A stretch of DNA of 42,147 nt from Spirochaetia bacterium. GTDB lineage: Bacteria; Spirochaetota; Spirochaetia; Treponematales; Treponemataceae. The notes under the pieces are model-generated. The model was given only the letters and a program-made list of their open reading frames with translations. It was not told the DNA's origin and made no database searches. The translations under genes and the position numbers were made by a program. Positions within the stretch are counted from its first letter, which is position 1, and each line of letters begins with the position of its first letter. Below are positions 9,530-18,424 of the stretch, in pieces. Location: NCBI GenBank assembly GCA_022768865.1, contig JALELH010000054.1, positions 1 through 42,147 on the forward strand, written 5' to 3'.

Positions 9530-11038
9530 TTAGTTAAGACAGCTTGTATCAAGCTTGTCAAAGCCTGCAAGCATTTCTTTTGCTACAGCAATGATTGCAT
9601 CCTTGTCTTTCTGTGTTTTGCCTTCTACATTGAGCGGCATTACAGGGTCATGAAGGGAAAGCCTTAAAAGCATCCAGCCTTCTGCATTGGAATCGTGGAA
9701 GGAAATACGGATGCCTTCGTAGCTTTCAGGCAGATCCAGTTTCTTTTCTTCTGAACGCTTTTTAAATGCAGCAAGGACTTCCTTTCCGTAAGCCTTAAAG
9801 TCTTCTGTCTTAATCTTAAATCTGTATTCGCCTTCAACACCAGCAGGCGGAAGTTCTGAAATAAGGTCTTCTATTTTTTTGTTTTCTTTCTTTGCCTTTG
9901 CAAGGGCAACAATAAGCTTAACTGCAAGGAAAGAACCGTCATCAAGATAGTAATTGTCTTTAAGAGCACCGTGGCCAGAAGTTTCCATTGCCAGTGGTGA
10001 TACTTCTCCTTTGGAATTAAGTTCAATACACTTGTTGATTACGTTCTTATAGCCGCGCATGTAACGCAGGTGCTTAAGTCCAAGCTTCTTTTCAAGGAAG
10101 AATGTAAGGCGGTCGCTTGTAACGCTGTCTGTAATTATTGTGCTGCCAGGGAAGGCTGGTGCCAGAATTGCAGAAAAAAGTGCTATTATGCTGTCACGGT
10201 TGACTTCTGTGCCGTCGCTGAATACGGCGCTCATGCGGTCAACGTCCGTATCAAAAATAAGTCCTAAATCTGCCTTGCTTGATGTTGTTGCATTCTGAAT
10301 TGCATTCATGGCATCCTTGTTTTCAGGGTTTGGAATGTGGTTCGGGAACATGCCGTCTGGTTCAAGGAATGCACTTCCTTCTGTGTCTGCACCAAGAGGC
10401 TGAAGGATTTTGTCTACAAAGAAACCGCCGTCTCCGTTGCCTGCATCTACTACGATATGAAGTCCTGAAAGGGGCTTTTCTCCGTCTTTTGCACCAAGTT
10501 CTTTTGCAATTGTGTCTTTAAGGTGGGCTGCGTAGGTTTCAAGAAGATTGTAAGAGCCTGCAAAATCTGCCTTTCCGCTTACTGACTTTTCCTGTGCAAT
10601 CTTAAGCACATCCGTAATGTCATCGTGTTCCAGACCGCCGTGAACGTCAAAAAATTTAATTCCGTTTCTGTTGTATGGAAGGTGACTTGCCGTAAGCATG
10701 GCAGAGCCGTCATACTTTGTCTGTTCAAAAACTGTAGACATAAACATGGCAGGTGTTGTTGCAAGACCGCAGTCAAAAACCTTAGCACCGGTAGAAGCAA
10801 TGCCGCTTGCTGTTGCCTTTAAAAGTGCAGGCCCTGTAACGCGTGCATCGCGGCCAATGCCGATTTTAAGTTCTGAAATATTTTTACCGCATTTTTTAGA
10901 AAGCCAGAAAGCAAAAGCCTGGCCTATTCTGTTGCATGCGTCTTCCGTAAGATTTACATGTTCGTCTGCTACGCCTTCTAGGGCAATTCCGCGGACGTCG
11001 CTTCCGTTCTGAAGTTTCATAAGATTAATTTCTGACAT
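9530..11038 (-). CDS. Phosphomannomutase/phosphoglucomutase (alpha-D-phosphohexomutase)
   Basis: The 502-residue protein has all four phosphohexomutase signatures. These are the phosphoserine loop TASHLPYNRNG, the metal loop DTDVDR (DGDxDR type), a sugar-binding METSGHG loop (GEMSGH type), and a C-terminal phosphate-binding region around EGWMLLRLSLHDP. It interconverts hexose 1- and 6-phosphates for cell-surface or storage polysaccharide. The start has AGAGG about 8 nt upstream on the minus strand. Its 3' end converges on rimO with only 20 nt between the stops and no hairpin there. Phosphomannomutase versus phosphoglucomutase cannot be settled from sequence alone. Confidence 0.88.
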   Translation of the reverse strand: MSEINLMKLQNGSDVRGIALEGVADEHVNLTEDACNRIGQAFAFWLSKKCGKNISELKIGIGRDARVTGPALLKATASGIASTGAKVFDCGLATTPAMFMSTVFEQTKYDGSAMLTASHLPYNRNGIKFFDVHGGLEHDDITDVLKIAQEKSVSGKADFAGSYNLLETYAAHLKDTIAKELGAKDGEKPLSGLHIVVDAGNGDGGFFVDKILQPLGADTEGSAFLEPDGMFPNHIPNPENKDAMNAIQNATTSSKADLGLIFDTDVDRMSAVFSDGTEVNRDSIIALFSAILAPAFPGSTIITDSVTSDRLTFFLEKKLGLKHLRYMRGYKNVINKCIELNSKGEVSPLAMETSGHGALKDNYYLDDGSFLAVKLIVALAKAKKENKKIEDLISELPPAGVEGEYRFKIKTEDFKAYGKEVLAAFKKRSEEKKLDLPESYEGIRISFHDSNAEGWMLLRLSLHDPVMPLNVEGKTQKDKDAIIAVAKEMLAGFDKLDTSCLN

Positions 11039-11129
11039 CTTTAGCCTCTTAAGTAGTTTTAGGATATTTTACTGATAAAAGGTACTTTATTCTATATAAG
11101 AGAAGATAGAGTTTGTGTTTACTAAGTGA

Positions 11130-11930
11130 TTAATTATTGAATTTGCCGGAGATTAAGTTCCATGCTACGGAACCCGGGCGCGGCAGCTGATCCTGCGGTG
11201 GCAGTGCATCTTTTTCAAACCATGCTGCTTTTGTAAGTTCACTTTCCTGTATCTTGATTTGCCCGGCCTTATAGTCTGCAGTAAAGGCAAGCATAAGCTG
11301 ATCCGGGAAAGGCCAAGCCTGGCTGCCAACATAGCGGACGTTCTGCACATCTATATTGGTTTCTTCCTTTACTTCCCTTGCTACACACTGTTCCAGGGTT
11401 TCACCCTGTTCTACAAAGCCAGAAATGCAGGCGTAGTTTTTGTAAATTGCATTTTTGTTCTTTGCAAGAAGAATCTGGCTGCCTTTGCTTACAAGAGTGA
11501 TTGTTGTAGGTTCTATGCGGGGGAAAAATTTTTTATTGCATTTAGTGCAGAGTTTTGCAGTTTCGTCCTTATCGTCCTGTAAAAGGGAAGCACAGGTAGG
11601 GCAGTATTTGAAGGATTGACGCTGCCGTAAAAGGCTTAATGCACGGGCTGCAATGGGTGTTAGTTCTTCGTTGTCGAAAAATAACTGGCGCACGGGAATA
11701 AAGGTGCAGTCTTTGGGCAAGATACTGCTGCCCGTAAGGTCTTCTTTAAGCAGCATTGCTGCATAGGAAAGCGGGTCTTCCGTAAACCAGTCAAGGGCTT
11801 TATTGTTTTTAATAAGGAAATCAAAAACATCTTTGCCTGCAAGGGCATTTTTCTGCAGCAGGATATTTCTTCCGTAAAAGATACAGTAATATTTTGCGTC
11901 GTGTTCTGCAGGCATTGTTTTTACAGGCAT
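11130..11930 (-). CDS. nudC: NADH pyrophosphatase NudC (Nudix hydrolase)
   Basis: A 266-residue protein with a zinc ribbon (Cys110, Cys113, Cys128, Cys131) followed by a full Nudix box, GFVEQGETLEQCVAREVKEE (from 171). The NudC hallmark SQAWPFP is at about 203-209. NudC cleaves NAD(H) to NMN and AMP and removes NAD caps from RNA. I chose the ATG at 11930 because AGGGAGA lies about 8 nt upstream; the longer reading from 11969 would run into the terminator hairpin at 11952-11973. The ribosome site directly follows that terminator's T run, so expression may come from read-through of ilvC or a promoter hidden in the repeat. Confidence 0.9.
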   Translation of the reverse strand: MPVKTMPAEHDAKYYCIFYGRNILLQKNALAGKDVFDFLIKNNKALDWFTEDPLSYAAMLLKEDLTGSSILPKDCTFIPVRQLFFDNEELTPIAARALSLLRQRQSFKYCPTCASLLQDDKDETAKLCTKCNKKFFPRIEPTTITLVSKGSQILLAKNKNAIYKNYACISGFVEQGETLEQCVAREVKEETNIDVQNVRYVGSQAWPFPDQLMLAFTADYKAGQIKIQESELTKAAWFEKDALPPQDQLPRPGSVAWNLISGKFNN

Positions 11931-11951
11931 AGGTTTTCTCCCTAAAAAATG

Positions 11952-11973
11952 GGGAATGCCTGGCGGCATTCCC
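11952..11973 (-). terminator. Rho-independent terminator downstream of ilvC (copy B hairpin)
   Basis: GGGAATGCC and GGCATTCCC form a perfect 9-bp stem with the loop TGGC. Read on the minus strand it is followed by CATTTTTT, the usual T run. It ends the ilvC-side transcript just before nudC. Confidence 0.75.
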
Positions 11974-12194
11974 TACGAGTTTTAATTCGGTCACGTCCGT
12001 GCCCGTTTTTGCTTCGCAAAAAACATTAAAACTCGCAATAACCAACTAAAGTACTGGCTTCATTGCAGTCATCGGGAATGCTGGCGCATTCCCACGAGTT
12101 TTGACTTGTCCGCATCCGCGTCCATTTTTTGCTGGCGCAAAAAAACGTCAAAACTTGCAGTAAGCAACTAGAGTACCGGTTTCATAGCCGTCAT
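11952..12194 (-). repeat. Tandem duplication of ilvC 3' end and its hairpins (copies B and A)
   Basis: Copy B (about 11952-12072) and copy A (12073-12194) are about 121 bp each. Both contain, on the minus strand, eight codons MTAMKPVL plus TAG, then an 11-bp stem, an inner hairpin and an outer GGGAATGC hairpin. Copy A's codons are the real end of ilvC. Copy B's (12046-12072) are not attached to a gene. The eight codons differ at five sites, all synonymous. The stems differ by paired changes: CGAGTTTTAAT with ATTAAAACTCG in B (11976-11986 and 12025-12035), CGAGTTTTGAC with GTCAAAACTTG in A (12095-12105 and 12147-12157). Confidence 0.85.
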
Positions 12195-13646
12195 GTATTC
12201 GCGGAGCTTGCGGCCTACAACTTCAATCGGGTGGTTGCGGATTTCGGCGTTTACGTTTACAAGTTCTGTATTGTTTACGCTGTTATCTTTTACGCTTAAG
12301 CCTTTGCCGATTACTTCTGTTGTTAATTTTGGCATTAAGTCTTTTGCCATCATTGGAGCGGCAACGCGGCTAAAGAGGTAGCATCCGTATTCTGCTGTAT
12401 CGGAAATAACGCGGTTCATTTCGTAAAGGCGCTTGCGGTCAATAAGGTTTGCAATAAGAGGAACTTCGTGCAATGATTCGTAGTATGCGCTTTCTGGTTT
12501 GATTCCTGCGTCTACCATTGTTTCAAATGCAAGTTCACAGCCGGCTTTAACCATGGCAACCATTAAGATACCTTTGTCAAAGTATTCCTGTTCTGTGATT
12601 TCATCTTTAGATTCTTCCATCTTTTCAAATGCAAGCTTGCCTGTTTCTTCACGCCATGTAAGAAGATCGTGGTCTTTGTTTTTCCAGTCTTCCATCATTG
12701 TGCTTGAGAATTTGCCGCTGATGATGTCGTCCATGTGCTTCTGGTAAAGAGGAGCAAGGAGCTTCTTGATTTTTTTAGAAAGTTCATTTGCCTTAATCTT
12801 TGCAGGGTTAGAAAGACGGTCCATCATGTTTGTAATTCCACCCCATTTAAGGGCTTCAGAGATAACGTTCCATCCGTGCATAAGGAACTTTGTAACCCAT
12901 TTTGGATCCATTCCGTCTGCAACCATCTTGTCGTAGCAAACGATTGTTCCTGCCTGGAGCATACCGCAGAGGATTGTCTGTTCGCCCATAAGGTCAGACT
13001 TAACTTCTGCAACAAAAGAAGATTCAAGAACACCTGCTTTTGCACCACCCATACCTACGGCAAGAGCCTTAGCATAAGCCCAGCCCTTTCCTTCAGGGTC
13101 ATTTACAGGGTGAACTGCAATAAGATCTGGAACACCAAATCCGCGCTGGAATTCGTGCCAAACTTCTGTTCCCGGACCCTTAGGTGCACACATTACAACT
13201 GTAATGTCCTTGCGGATCTGCATTCCTTCTTCAATCATGTTGAATCCGTGGCTGTACCAGAGTGCAGACCCATGCTTCATCTTTGCCATAACTTCTGTAA
13301 TGACAGGAGTGTGCTGCTTATCCGGAGTAAGGTTGCCGACTAAGTCTGCTGTAGGAATCATTTCGTCGTAAGTGCCTACTTTGAAACCATTTTCTGTAGC
13401 GTTTTTCCATGACTGGCGCTTTTCTGTAATTGCGCTTTCACGGAGGGCATAAGATACGTCAAGGCCTGAATCACGCAGACACAATCCCTGGTTAAGTCCC
13501 TGAGCACCACAACCAACGATTACGATTTTCTTTCCTTTAAGGGCATTTACGCCGTCTGCAAATTCTTCTTTTGCCATTGAACGGCAGTGTCCAAGCTGAA
13601 GGCGTGCTTCGCGCCATGGAATTGAGTTAAAATAGTTTTCACCCAT
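12168..13646 (-). CDS. ilvC: Ketol-acid reductoisomerase (class II, NADP+)
   Basis: The 492-residue protein matches the long (class II, E. coli-type) ketol-acid reductoisomerase in length. It has the Rossmann loop VGCGAQG (about 44-50) and the knotted C-terminal domain appears twice, as in this class. It catalyses the second step of valine, leucine and isoleucine synthesis, converting acetolactate to dihydroxyisovalerate. The start has AGGAG 6-7 nt upstream. A consensus promoter lies at 13701-13729 with a leader of about 48 nt, in which I see no leader peptide or T-box. Other ilv genes are not in the window. Confidence 0.96.
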   Translation of the reverse strand: MGENYFNSIPWREARLQLGHCRSMAKEEFADGVNALKGKKIVIVGCGAQGLNQGLCLRDSGLDVSYALRESAITEKRQSWKNATENGFKVGTYDEMIPTADLVGNLTPDKQHTPVITEVMAKMKHGSALWYSHGFNMIEEGMQIRKDITVVMCAPKGPGTEVWHEFQRGFGVPDLIAVHPVNDPEGKGWAYAKALAVGMGGAKAGVLESSFVAEVKSDLMGEQTILCGMLQAGTIVCYDKMVADGMDPKWVTKFLMHGWNVISEALKWGGITNMMDRLSNPAKIKANELSKKIKKLLAPLYQKHMDDIISGKFSSTMMEDWKNKDHDLLTWREETGKLAFEKMEESKDEITEQEYFDKGILMVAMVKAGCELAFETMVDAGIKPESAYYESLHEVPLIANLIDRKRLYEMNRVISDTAEYGCYLFSRVAAPMMAKDLMPKLTTEVIGKGLSVKDNSVNNTELVNVNAEIRNHPIEVVGRKLREYMTAMKPVL

Positions 13647-13700
13647 AGTTTTACTCCTATATAAATACTAAAAAATATTAAGTATCATTAAAGTTTCTTT

Positions 13701-13729
13701 ATTATATCTTAAGTAAGAATAAAATGCAA
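13701..13729 (-). promoter_or_regulatory. Sigma70-type promoter of ilvC
   Basis: On the minus strand TTGCAT (13729-13724) is followed after exactly 17 bp by TATAAT (13706-13701). Transcription should start near 13694. Confidence 0.8.
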
Positions 13730-13801
13730 ATAGTATTGTAAATAATATAGAAGAAACAAATAAAAATAAAGGGAAATTCCCTTAATTATAGAAGAAATAA
13801 A

Positions 13802-13853
13802 GCGTTCCTTTTGGAACGACACCCGTTCATGTGCATGATAGACAGACTATCCA
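13802..13853. other. Two small hairpins between ilvC and the MATE gene
   Basis: CGTTCC/GGAACG with a TTTT loop (13802-13817) and GATAG/CTATC (13839-13853) are the only structure seen in the 268-bp gap besides the ilvC promoter. The role is unknown. They could serve the divergent MATE gene as an operator or be repeat debris. Confidence 0.35.
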
Positions 13854-13915
13854 GTGCATTATTGTCATACTATCCGGGCTGTATTTTTATTGCTTTTTAT
13901 GTAGAATGAACCACT

Positions 13916-15298
13916 ATGACGCAAAACAAAACTTCCATATTCAGAACCCATCTTCCGGGCTTTTATAAAACACTTTTCTTTCTTGCATTGCCCATTATCC
14001 TGCAGCAGCTTATGCAGACATTTGTAAACATGCTGGACACAATCATGGTAGGCCAGCTTGGTACGGCAGAAGTTGCAGCTGTCGGTCTTGGTAACCAGAT
14101 TTTCTTTATGCTCAACATGATTCTTTTTGGTACTGCTTCAGGCGGTTCCGTTTTTATTGCACAGTTCTGGGGAAAAAAGGATATTGCAGGCATTCAGAAA
14201 GTTCTGGGAATTATGATTTCCTTTTCTTCCTTTGTCTGCATTTTGTTTTTTACAGGTGCATTTTTTATTCCTGATGTTTTGCTTTCCCTTTACACAAAAG
14301 ATACTGTCGTTATTGCCTACGGTGCAAAATACCTGCGCTACATTTCCGTAAGCTATCTTTTTCTGGCAGTTTCTTTCCCTTTCGGGCTTTCCATGAGGGC
14401 AGTGGACCACGCCATGCTTCCGACGGTATGCTCTGCCATTGCCATCGTGCTTAACATTGCCTTTAACTACATCTTTATCTTTGGTTTTGATTTTTCTCTT
14501 TTTAAGGTTGAACCAATGGGCGTTGCTGGTGCCGCCATCGGAACAATCGTGGCACGAGCTGCAGAAACCCTCATCATGATGACTTACGCAAATGTCAGGA
14601 AGTTTGAGATTTTAGGACCTGTAAAAAACTTCCTTAACTTTGACAGGAAGATGATTCTAAAATACGTTTCAGTTGCCCTCCCTGTTTTGCTTAATGAATC
14701 CCTCTGGGGACTTGGAATTACTTTTGAAAACTCGATTTTTGCACATACGGGAACTGTTGCCATTGCTGCGTTCAACATTACGGGAACGGTTTCGCAGCTT
14801 GCATGGGTTTTCTTGATTGGTGTAGGCAATGCAGCGGGAATTATTCTTGGCAGAAAGATTGGTGCCGGGGCTTTGGAAGAAACAAAGCTTTATGCATACC
14901 GCTTTGTGTGGTTTGTTCCCTGTGTTGCCGTTTTCTGTGGAATGCTTTTGTTTCCGTTTTCTGCAGTGCTGCCGCATTTCTTTAAGGTTGATGATGAAGT
15001 CCTGTATCTTGCAAAAATCATGCTCAGGGAACTGGCATTTTTCTATCCCTTTAATTCATTCTGCATGTATTTTATAGTAGGATTTTGCCGGGCCGGCGGC
15101 GACACAAAGTTTGCTGCATTCCACGACCTTTTCTGGATGTGGTGCATTGCAATTCCGTCAGGTGCCGTGGCTGCCTTTGTTTTCCACGCAAGCCCTCTTG
15201 TAATTTACCCGGTTCTGCTTTCTGAAGGCCTCTTTAAATGCACTGTTGGAATTCTACGCTTAAAGTCCGGCAAGTGGCTAAAAGACGTAACGGGGTAA
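13916..15298 (+). CDS. MATE family multidrug/cation antiporter
   Basis: The 460-residue protein is an integral membrane protein with about twelve hydrophobic segments. Its N-terminus is MATE-like: LALPIILQQLMQTFVNMLDT, then a conserved QLGTAEVAAVGLGNQ. MATE proteins export drugs or metabolites in exchange for Na+ or H+. No Shine-Dalgarno sequence precedes the ATG, but TAGAAT (13902-13907) sits 8 nt upstream, suggesting a leaderless or nearly leaderless mRNA. The substrate cannot be predicted. It faces away from ilvC and converges on the PcfJ-like gene. Confidence 0.9.
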   Translation: MTQNKTSIFRTHLPGFYKTLFFLALPIILQQLMQTFVNMLDTIMVGQLGTAEVAAVGLGNQIFFMLNMILFGTASGGSVFIAQFWGKKDIAGIQKVLGIMISFSSFVCILFFTGAFFIPDVLLSLYTKDTVVIAYGAKYLRYISVSYLFLAVSFPFGLSMRAVDHAMLPTVCSAIAIVLNIAFNYIFIFGFDFSLFKVEPMGVAGAAIGTIVARAAETLIMMTYANVRKFEILGPVKNFLNFDRKMILKYVSVALPVLLNESLWGLGITFENSIFAHTGTVAIAAFNITGTVSQLAWVFLIGVGNAAGIILGRKIGAGALEETKLYAYRFVWFVPCVAVFCGMLLFPFSAVLPHFFKVDDEVLYLAKIMLRELAFFYPFNSFCMYFIVGFCRAGGDTKFAAFHDLFWMWCIAIPSGAVAAFVFHASPLVIYPVLLSEGLFKCTVGILRLKSGKWLKDVTG

Positions 15299-15313
15299 AA
15301 GGATTTTGTTTGC

Positions 15314-16885
15314 CTAAACAGCCATTCTTACCATGAATGCCCTTGTAAAGCTGATGTTTTTTTCATGGCACCACTCTGCATAGGCATTTAAATCGTCGCC
15401 CTTTAATGGCTGGTTGCACGGGCCCAGGGACTGGCGGATTTTGAAATCTGGTGTTACTTCTATGCAGATTCTGTATTTGCCTTTGTACATGGCATAGACG
15501 ATTGTGCAGTGACGTTTTTCAACTGATTTTGGATAACACCAGCCCACACAGTTGTGCATTTCTGAGCCGACGGTTCTAAGTGTTTTGGAATCCCTTGCAA
15601 CGTAAAAGCAGTAACGGTCTTCGTCTGAAACAGGAACATATTCTTCTTTATTTGTCTTCAGGTTGATTATCTTTTTGTGGTTTTCCCCGGTTTTGTATTC
15701 CAGGTCAAGGAACTTCTGTTCAATTTCAAATGTTACGGCTGGTGCTGACGGGCCTGCAAAAAAATTAAAATCCGTATCATTGACAATAAGTTCATTTACC
15801 CGGCGCACAAGGAAATCATGGGTATACTGATTAAAGCCTTCACGCATGATTTCTCTTTTTTCGTTGTCTGTAAGTTCTTCCCTGCATTGAATGTAGGAAT
15901 TTATTCCGTCTGTTACGATGGTTTCATTATTTCTTTTCTGCGTAAAGTATTCCACCGTGCGTTCTATGGAATTCCATGCTGTTTTCTGATTTGTAATATG
16001 CAGTAAATCTTCTACAAATTGTTTTAGTCCTTCCTGGCATCCGTAAGTGGTGTATCCGCCGGCAAAAGAAATCATGTTTGCGTTTAAGAATAGATAGAAC
16101 TTTGCTGAATAAGATTTCTGCAGGATGTTTACGTCTGAAAATCCCATGTCCTTTGCTGCCGCGTAGCAGACAACTGACTGTGGGTTTTTCTGATACATTT
16201 TACGGATGGTTTTTGTCGGTTTTATATCAAGGTTTTCAAACATTTCATTTTCTGCCGACGGTGTATTTCCTGAAGAAAGTTCTGCAAATTCCTTGTCGTA
16301 GGGATTCAGTCCCCAGTGCTTTGCTATCTAGTAAAAATTAATATTAAAGGGAGAAAGCATGTAGCCGATCAAAAGGCTAAAGCCGTTAAGCTTTGAAGCA
16401 ACGGTTGGCTTTATGCCGAAAACTTTTTTGTATTTATCTCCCATTTCTTCTGCAATCAGTGTGGTAATTTCATTTATAAGGAAGTTGCCTGTATCCTTGC
16501 TGCTAAAAACTGCTTCTCCGTTTCTGTAAAGGCGTTTGTTTTCTAAGTCCAGAATGAATTCATTGAAAAAGAGCCTGCGTTTTTCTGTTGAAACAAACTG
16601 GCTGCTGACGTTTATTATGTAGGAATTCTTTTCACGTTTTAGGGAAAAACCGTAATTCAGAATTGAATTATTCTGTGCAAATAGATTTTTATAGACTGTT
16701 CCGCACTGGGTGATAAGGGTGTTTTTATTGAAATGGACTATATATTCCCACCTGTGGCATCTTCTGCAGAAGACAGTTTTATCATGTGGATTAACGATTG
16801 CGGGAAAAACGGAAAAGCCTTCCTGCTGCGTGCGTTGGTAAGTACGCTTTTCAGGAATCAGTGACCAGTATTCAGAACCTGACAT
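15314..16885 (-). pseudogene. PcfJ-like protein interrupted by a single in-frame TAG
   Basis: Two open stretches (16885-16331 and 16243-15314) are in one continuous frame. TAG at 16330-16328 is the only stop; the 28 codons between it and Met at 16243 are open. Read through, the product is about 523 residues. The C-terminal part has the PcfJ-like pattern: CFYVARD, then SEMHNCVGWCY, then IRQSLGPCNQPL. The N-terminal part has Cys/His pairs (CRRCHRWEYIVHF). PcfJ-type proteins are found on plasmids and conjugative elements and their role is not settled. The start has AAGGAG upstream. The simplest view is a fresh nonsense mutation. Alternatives are suppression, a re-initiated C-terminal fragment, or a sequencing error. 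Confidence 0.8.
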
Positions 16886-16950
16886 TTTTCTCCTTCCTTT
16901 ATCAGGAATTAAGGGTTATTTATTCAGTCTGTATACAGTCTATTACATTT

Positions 16951-16969
16951 AATTCTCATAAATTGAGAA
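16951..16969. other. Small inverted repeat upstream of the PcfJ-like gene
   Basis: ATTCTCA and TGAGAAT pair across a 5-nt loop, 7 nt downstream of the fic stop in the direction of transcription. It may be a weak terminator for fic or an operator. A further palindrome, CTGTATACAG, lies at 16929-16938. Confidence 0.35.
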
Positions 16970-16975
16970 TAGGTA

Positions 16976-18031
16976 TCAGCTTTTTCTTACGTAACGGGTA
17001 TTTTTGCCGGCCCCCAGTTTTTCCAGCAACCCTTCGGCTACCAGTTTCTTTAAGGATGCTTCAACGGAGGAACTTCCAAGTGCAGGGCATTTTTCAAGGG
17101 CTTCCTGTTTTGTAAATGTTCCGAGAGTAGAATTTACATATTGCCTGACAATGTCATAGGCAGAAGTTTTTGTTCCGGATTTTTCCATAATATCTACACG
17201 GCTTTCAAATTCCCTGTAACATGAAAGAATTATTCCGAGCATGTATTTAATGAAAACTTCCGGATTATTTTTATCCATGTGCCAGTCCTTGTCTGAATCA
17301 GCAAGGGCTTCATAATAGCTTTCTTTTGTGTCTGCAATGGCTTTTTCTATGCTGATATACTGTCCTACTAAATATCCGTTCTGATACAAAAGAAGCAGTG
17401 TCAGAAGCCTGCTCATTCTTCCGTTACCGTCTATAAAAGGGTGAATGCAAAGAAAATCTAAAATAAAGCAGGAAATAAGAATCAGCGGATCAACGGTTCC
17501 CTTTGCAAGTTCATTTCTGTAGGCTTCACATAAAGACATAACAGCATCAGGTGTTTCAAAGGGTTCCAGTGGTGAAAAAATTACTTCTTTTCTTCCGTCC
17601 GGAAAGTTTTTAGCTATTTCGTTTTCTATGGTTTTAAACTTTCCGCCATAAGAAAAGGCTGTATGTTTCAGCAGTTCCCCATGAAGCTGCAGTATATAAT
17701 TAGGAGTAACCGGTATAAAGCTGTAGCTTGAATGAACAATATTTAAAACATTTCTGTAGCCCAGGATTTCCTGTTCGTCTCTGTTTCTTGGTGTTGTTTT
17801 GTCCTGAACCAGCTGTTTAAGGCGGGCATCTGTAGTTACGATTCCTTCTATTTTGTTTGAAGATTCTGTACTTTGTATTTTAGCAATTTCTACGAGGCGT
17901 GTTAGTTCTGCAGGTTTCTGGCTTATATAATGCTTCTGCTTTCCTTTGAATTCATGAATCTGTGTAAGGTAAGCGATTATTTCATTGTCCCAGGTTCTTT
18001 CTGAAAGTTTTGAGTAATCAAAGGTTTTCAT
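16976..18031 (-). CDS. Fic family protein (probable AMP-transferase) with C-terminal winged helix
   Basis: The 351-residue protein has the Fic core motif HPFIDGNGR (197-205) with catalytic His197. An N-terminal inhibitory helix motif SNKIEG (58-63, pattern S/T-xxx-E-G) makes it a self-inhibited, class II type. The last ~70 residues (AYDIVRQYV onward) look like a winged helix, as in Fic proteins that act on DNA or regulate their own gene. I start at the ATG at 18031: the longer reading from 18139 would run through an extended -10 promoter and four operator-like repeats. The target protein is unknown. Small, single-gene and accessory, it sits beside the broken PcfJ-like gene. Confidence 0.88.
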   Translation of the reverse strand: MKTFDYSKLSERTWDNEIIAYLTQIHEFKGKQKHYISQKPAELTRLVEIAKIQSTESSNKIEGIVTTDARLKQLVQDKTTPRNRDEQEILGYRNVLNIVHSSYSFIPVTPNYILQLHGELLKHTAFSYGGKFKTIENEIAKNFPDGRKEVIFSPLEPFETPDAVMSLCEAYRNELAKGTVDPLILISCFILDFLCIHPFIDGNGRMSRLLTLLLLYQNGYLVGQYISIEKAIADTKESYYEALADSDKDWHMDKNNPEVFIKYMLGIILSCYREFESRVDIMEKSGTKTSAYDIVRQYVNSTLGTFTKQEALEKCPALGSSSVEASLKKLVAEGLLEKLGAGKNTRYVRKS

Positions 18032-18042
18032 TTTATAAATGA

Positions 18043-18114
18043 TTCTCCCAATTTCTTCTTTATTCTCCCAATTATACCATGTTTTTGGGAGAAAGAAAGT
18101 GCTGCTGGGAGAAT
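18043..18114 (-). promoter_or_regulatory. fic promoter with four symmetric operator-like boxes
   Basis: Two boxes TTCTCCCAA begin at 18043 and 18063, and two inverted boxes (TTGGGAGAA at 18085 and CTGGGAGAAT at 18105) follow. The direct spacing is 20 bp on each side, about two helical turns. An extended -10, TGGTATAAT on the minus strand (18079-18071), overlaps the second box. The layout suggests autorepression by a dimer-of-dimers, perhaps by the Fic protein's own winged helix. Confidence 0.65.
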
Positions 18115-18165
18115 AGAAGGCAGGGGTTGTTTTTGGCATCTGGAAAGCGTTCAGTCATAAATACA

Positions 18166-18361
18166 GGTGAACTATGTTCTCCAATACATGTGAAGCATGT
18201 TCTTTAACGTTGGTGACCGTCGTTCACTAACGTTAGTGACCCATGTTCACATGTACAGGTGACCCTAGTTCACCAAGTTCAGGTATGGTGAAGCATGTTC
18301 ACCAAATTAAGAAATGGTGAAGTTAGTTCACCTAACATAGAAAGAGTGAAGCATGTTCACC
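18166..18361. repeat. Palindrome array 1: eight 17-bp units, period 23 then 29 bp
   Basis: Units resemble GGTGAAGCATGTTCACC, an imperfect palindrome. They start at 18166, 18189, 18212, 18235, 18258, 18287, 18316 and 18345. Spacers are exactly 6,6,6,6,12,12,12 bp. The 6-bp spacers are AATACA, AACGTT (twice) and TGTACA; two of these words are themselves palindromes. The centre five bases vary most. The array fills the gap between the fic promoter and the acyltransferase stop. It has no coding potential that I can see. It shares units and spacers with array 2. Confidence 0.85.
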
Positions 18362-18424
18362 AACGGCGAAAGCAATTGATTTTATAGAAGACTGTAGTTT
18401 TTGCCACCAGAATTGGATTACGTA

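Noticed and set aside
11952..12194. Transposon insertion beside ilvC
   Set aside because: Both copies contain the ilvC codons themselves, so the unit is a duplicated or recombined gene end, not an inserted element.
12735..13343. 202-residue ORF antisense to ilvC
   Set aside because: It is a shadow of the ilvC reading frame, with odd composition (Cys/His/Asn-rich) and no ribosome site.
13647..13700. T-box or leader-peptide attenuator for ilvC
   Set aside because: The leader is only about 48 nt with no hairpins or branched-chain codon run.
18032..18139. Longer N-terminus of the Fic protein
   Set aside because: It would be read through the extended -10 box and the four operator-like boxes.
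18166..18361. CRISPR array
   Set aside because: Spacers are 6-12 bp and recur, and no cas gene is present.
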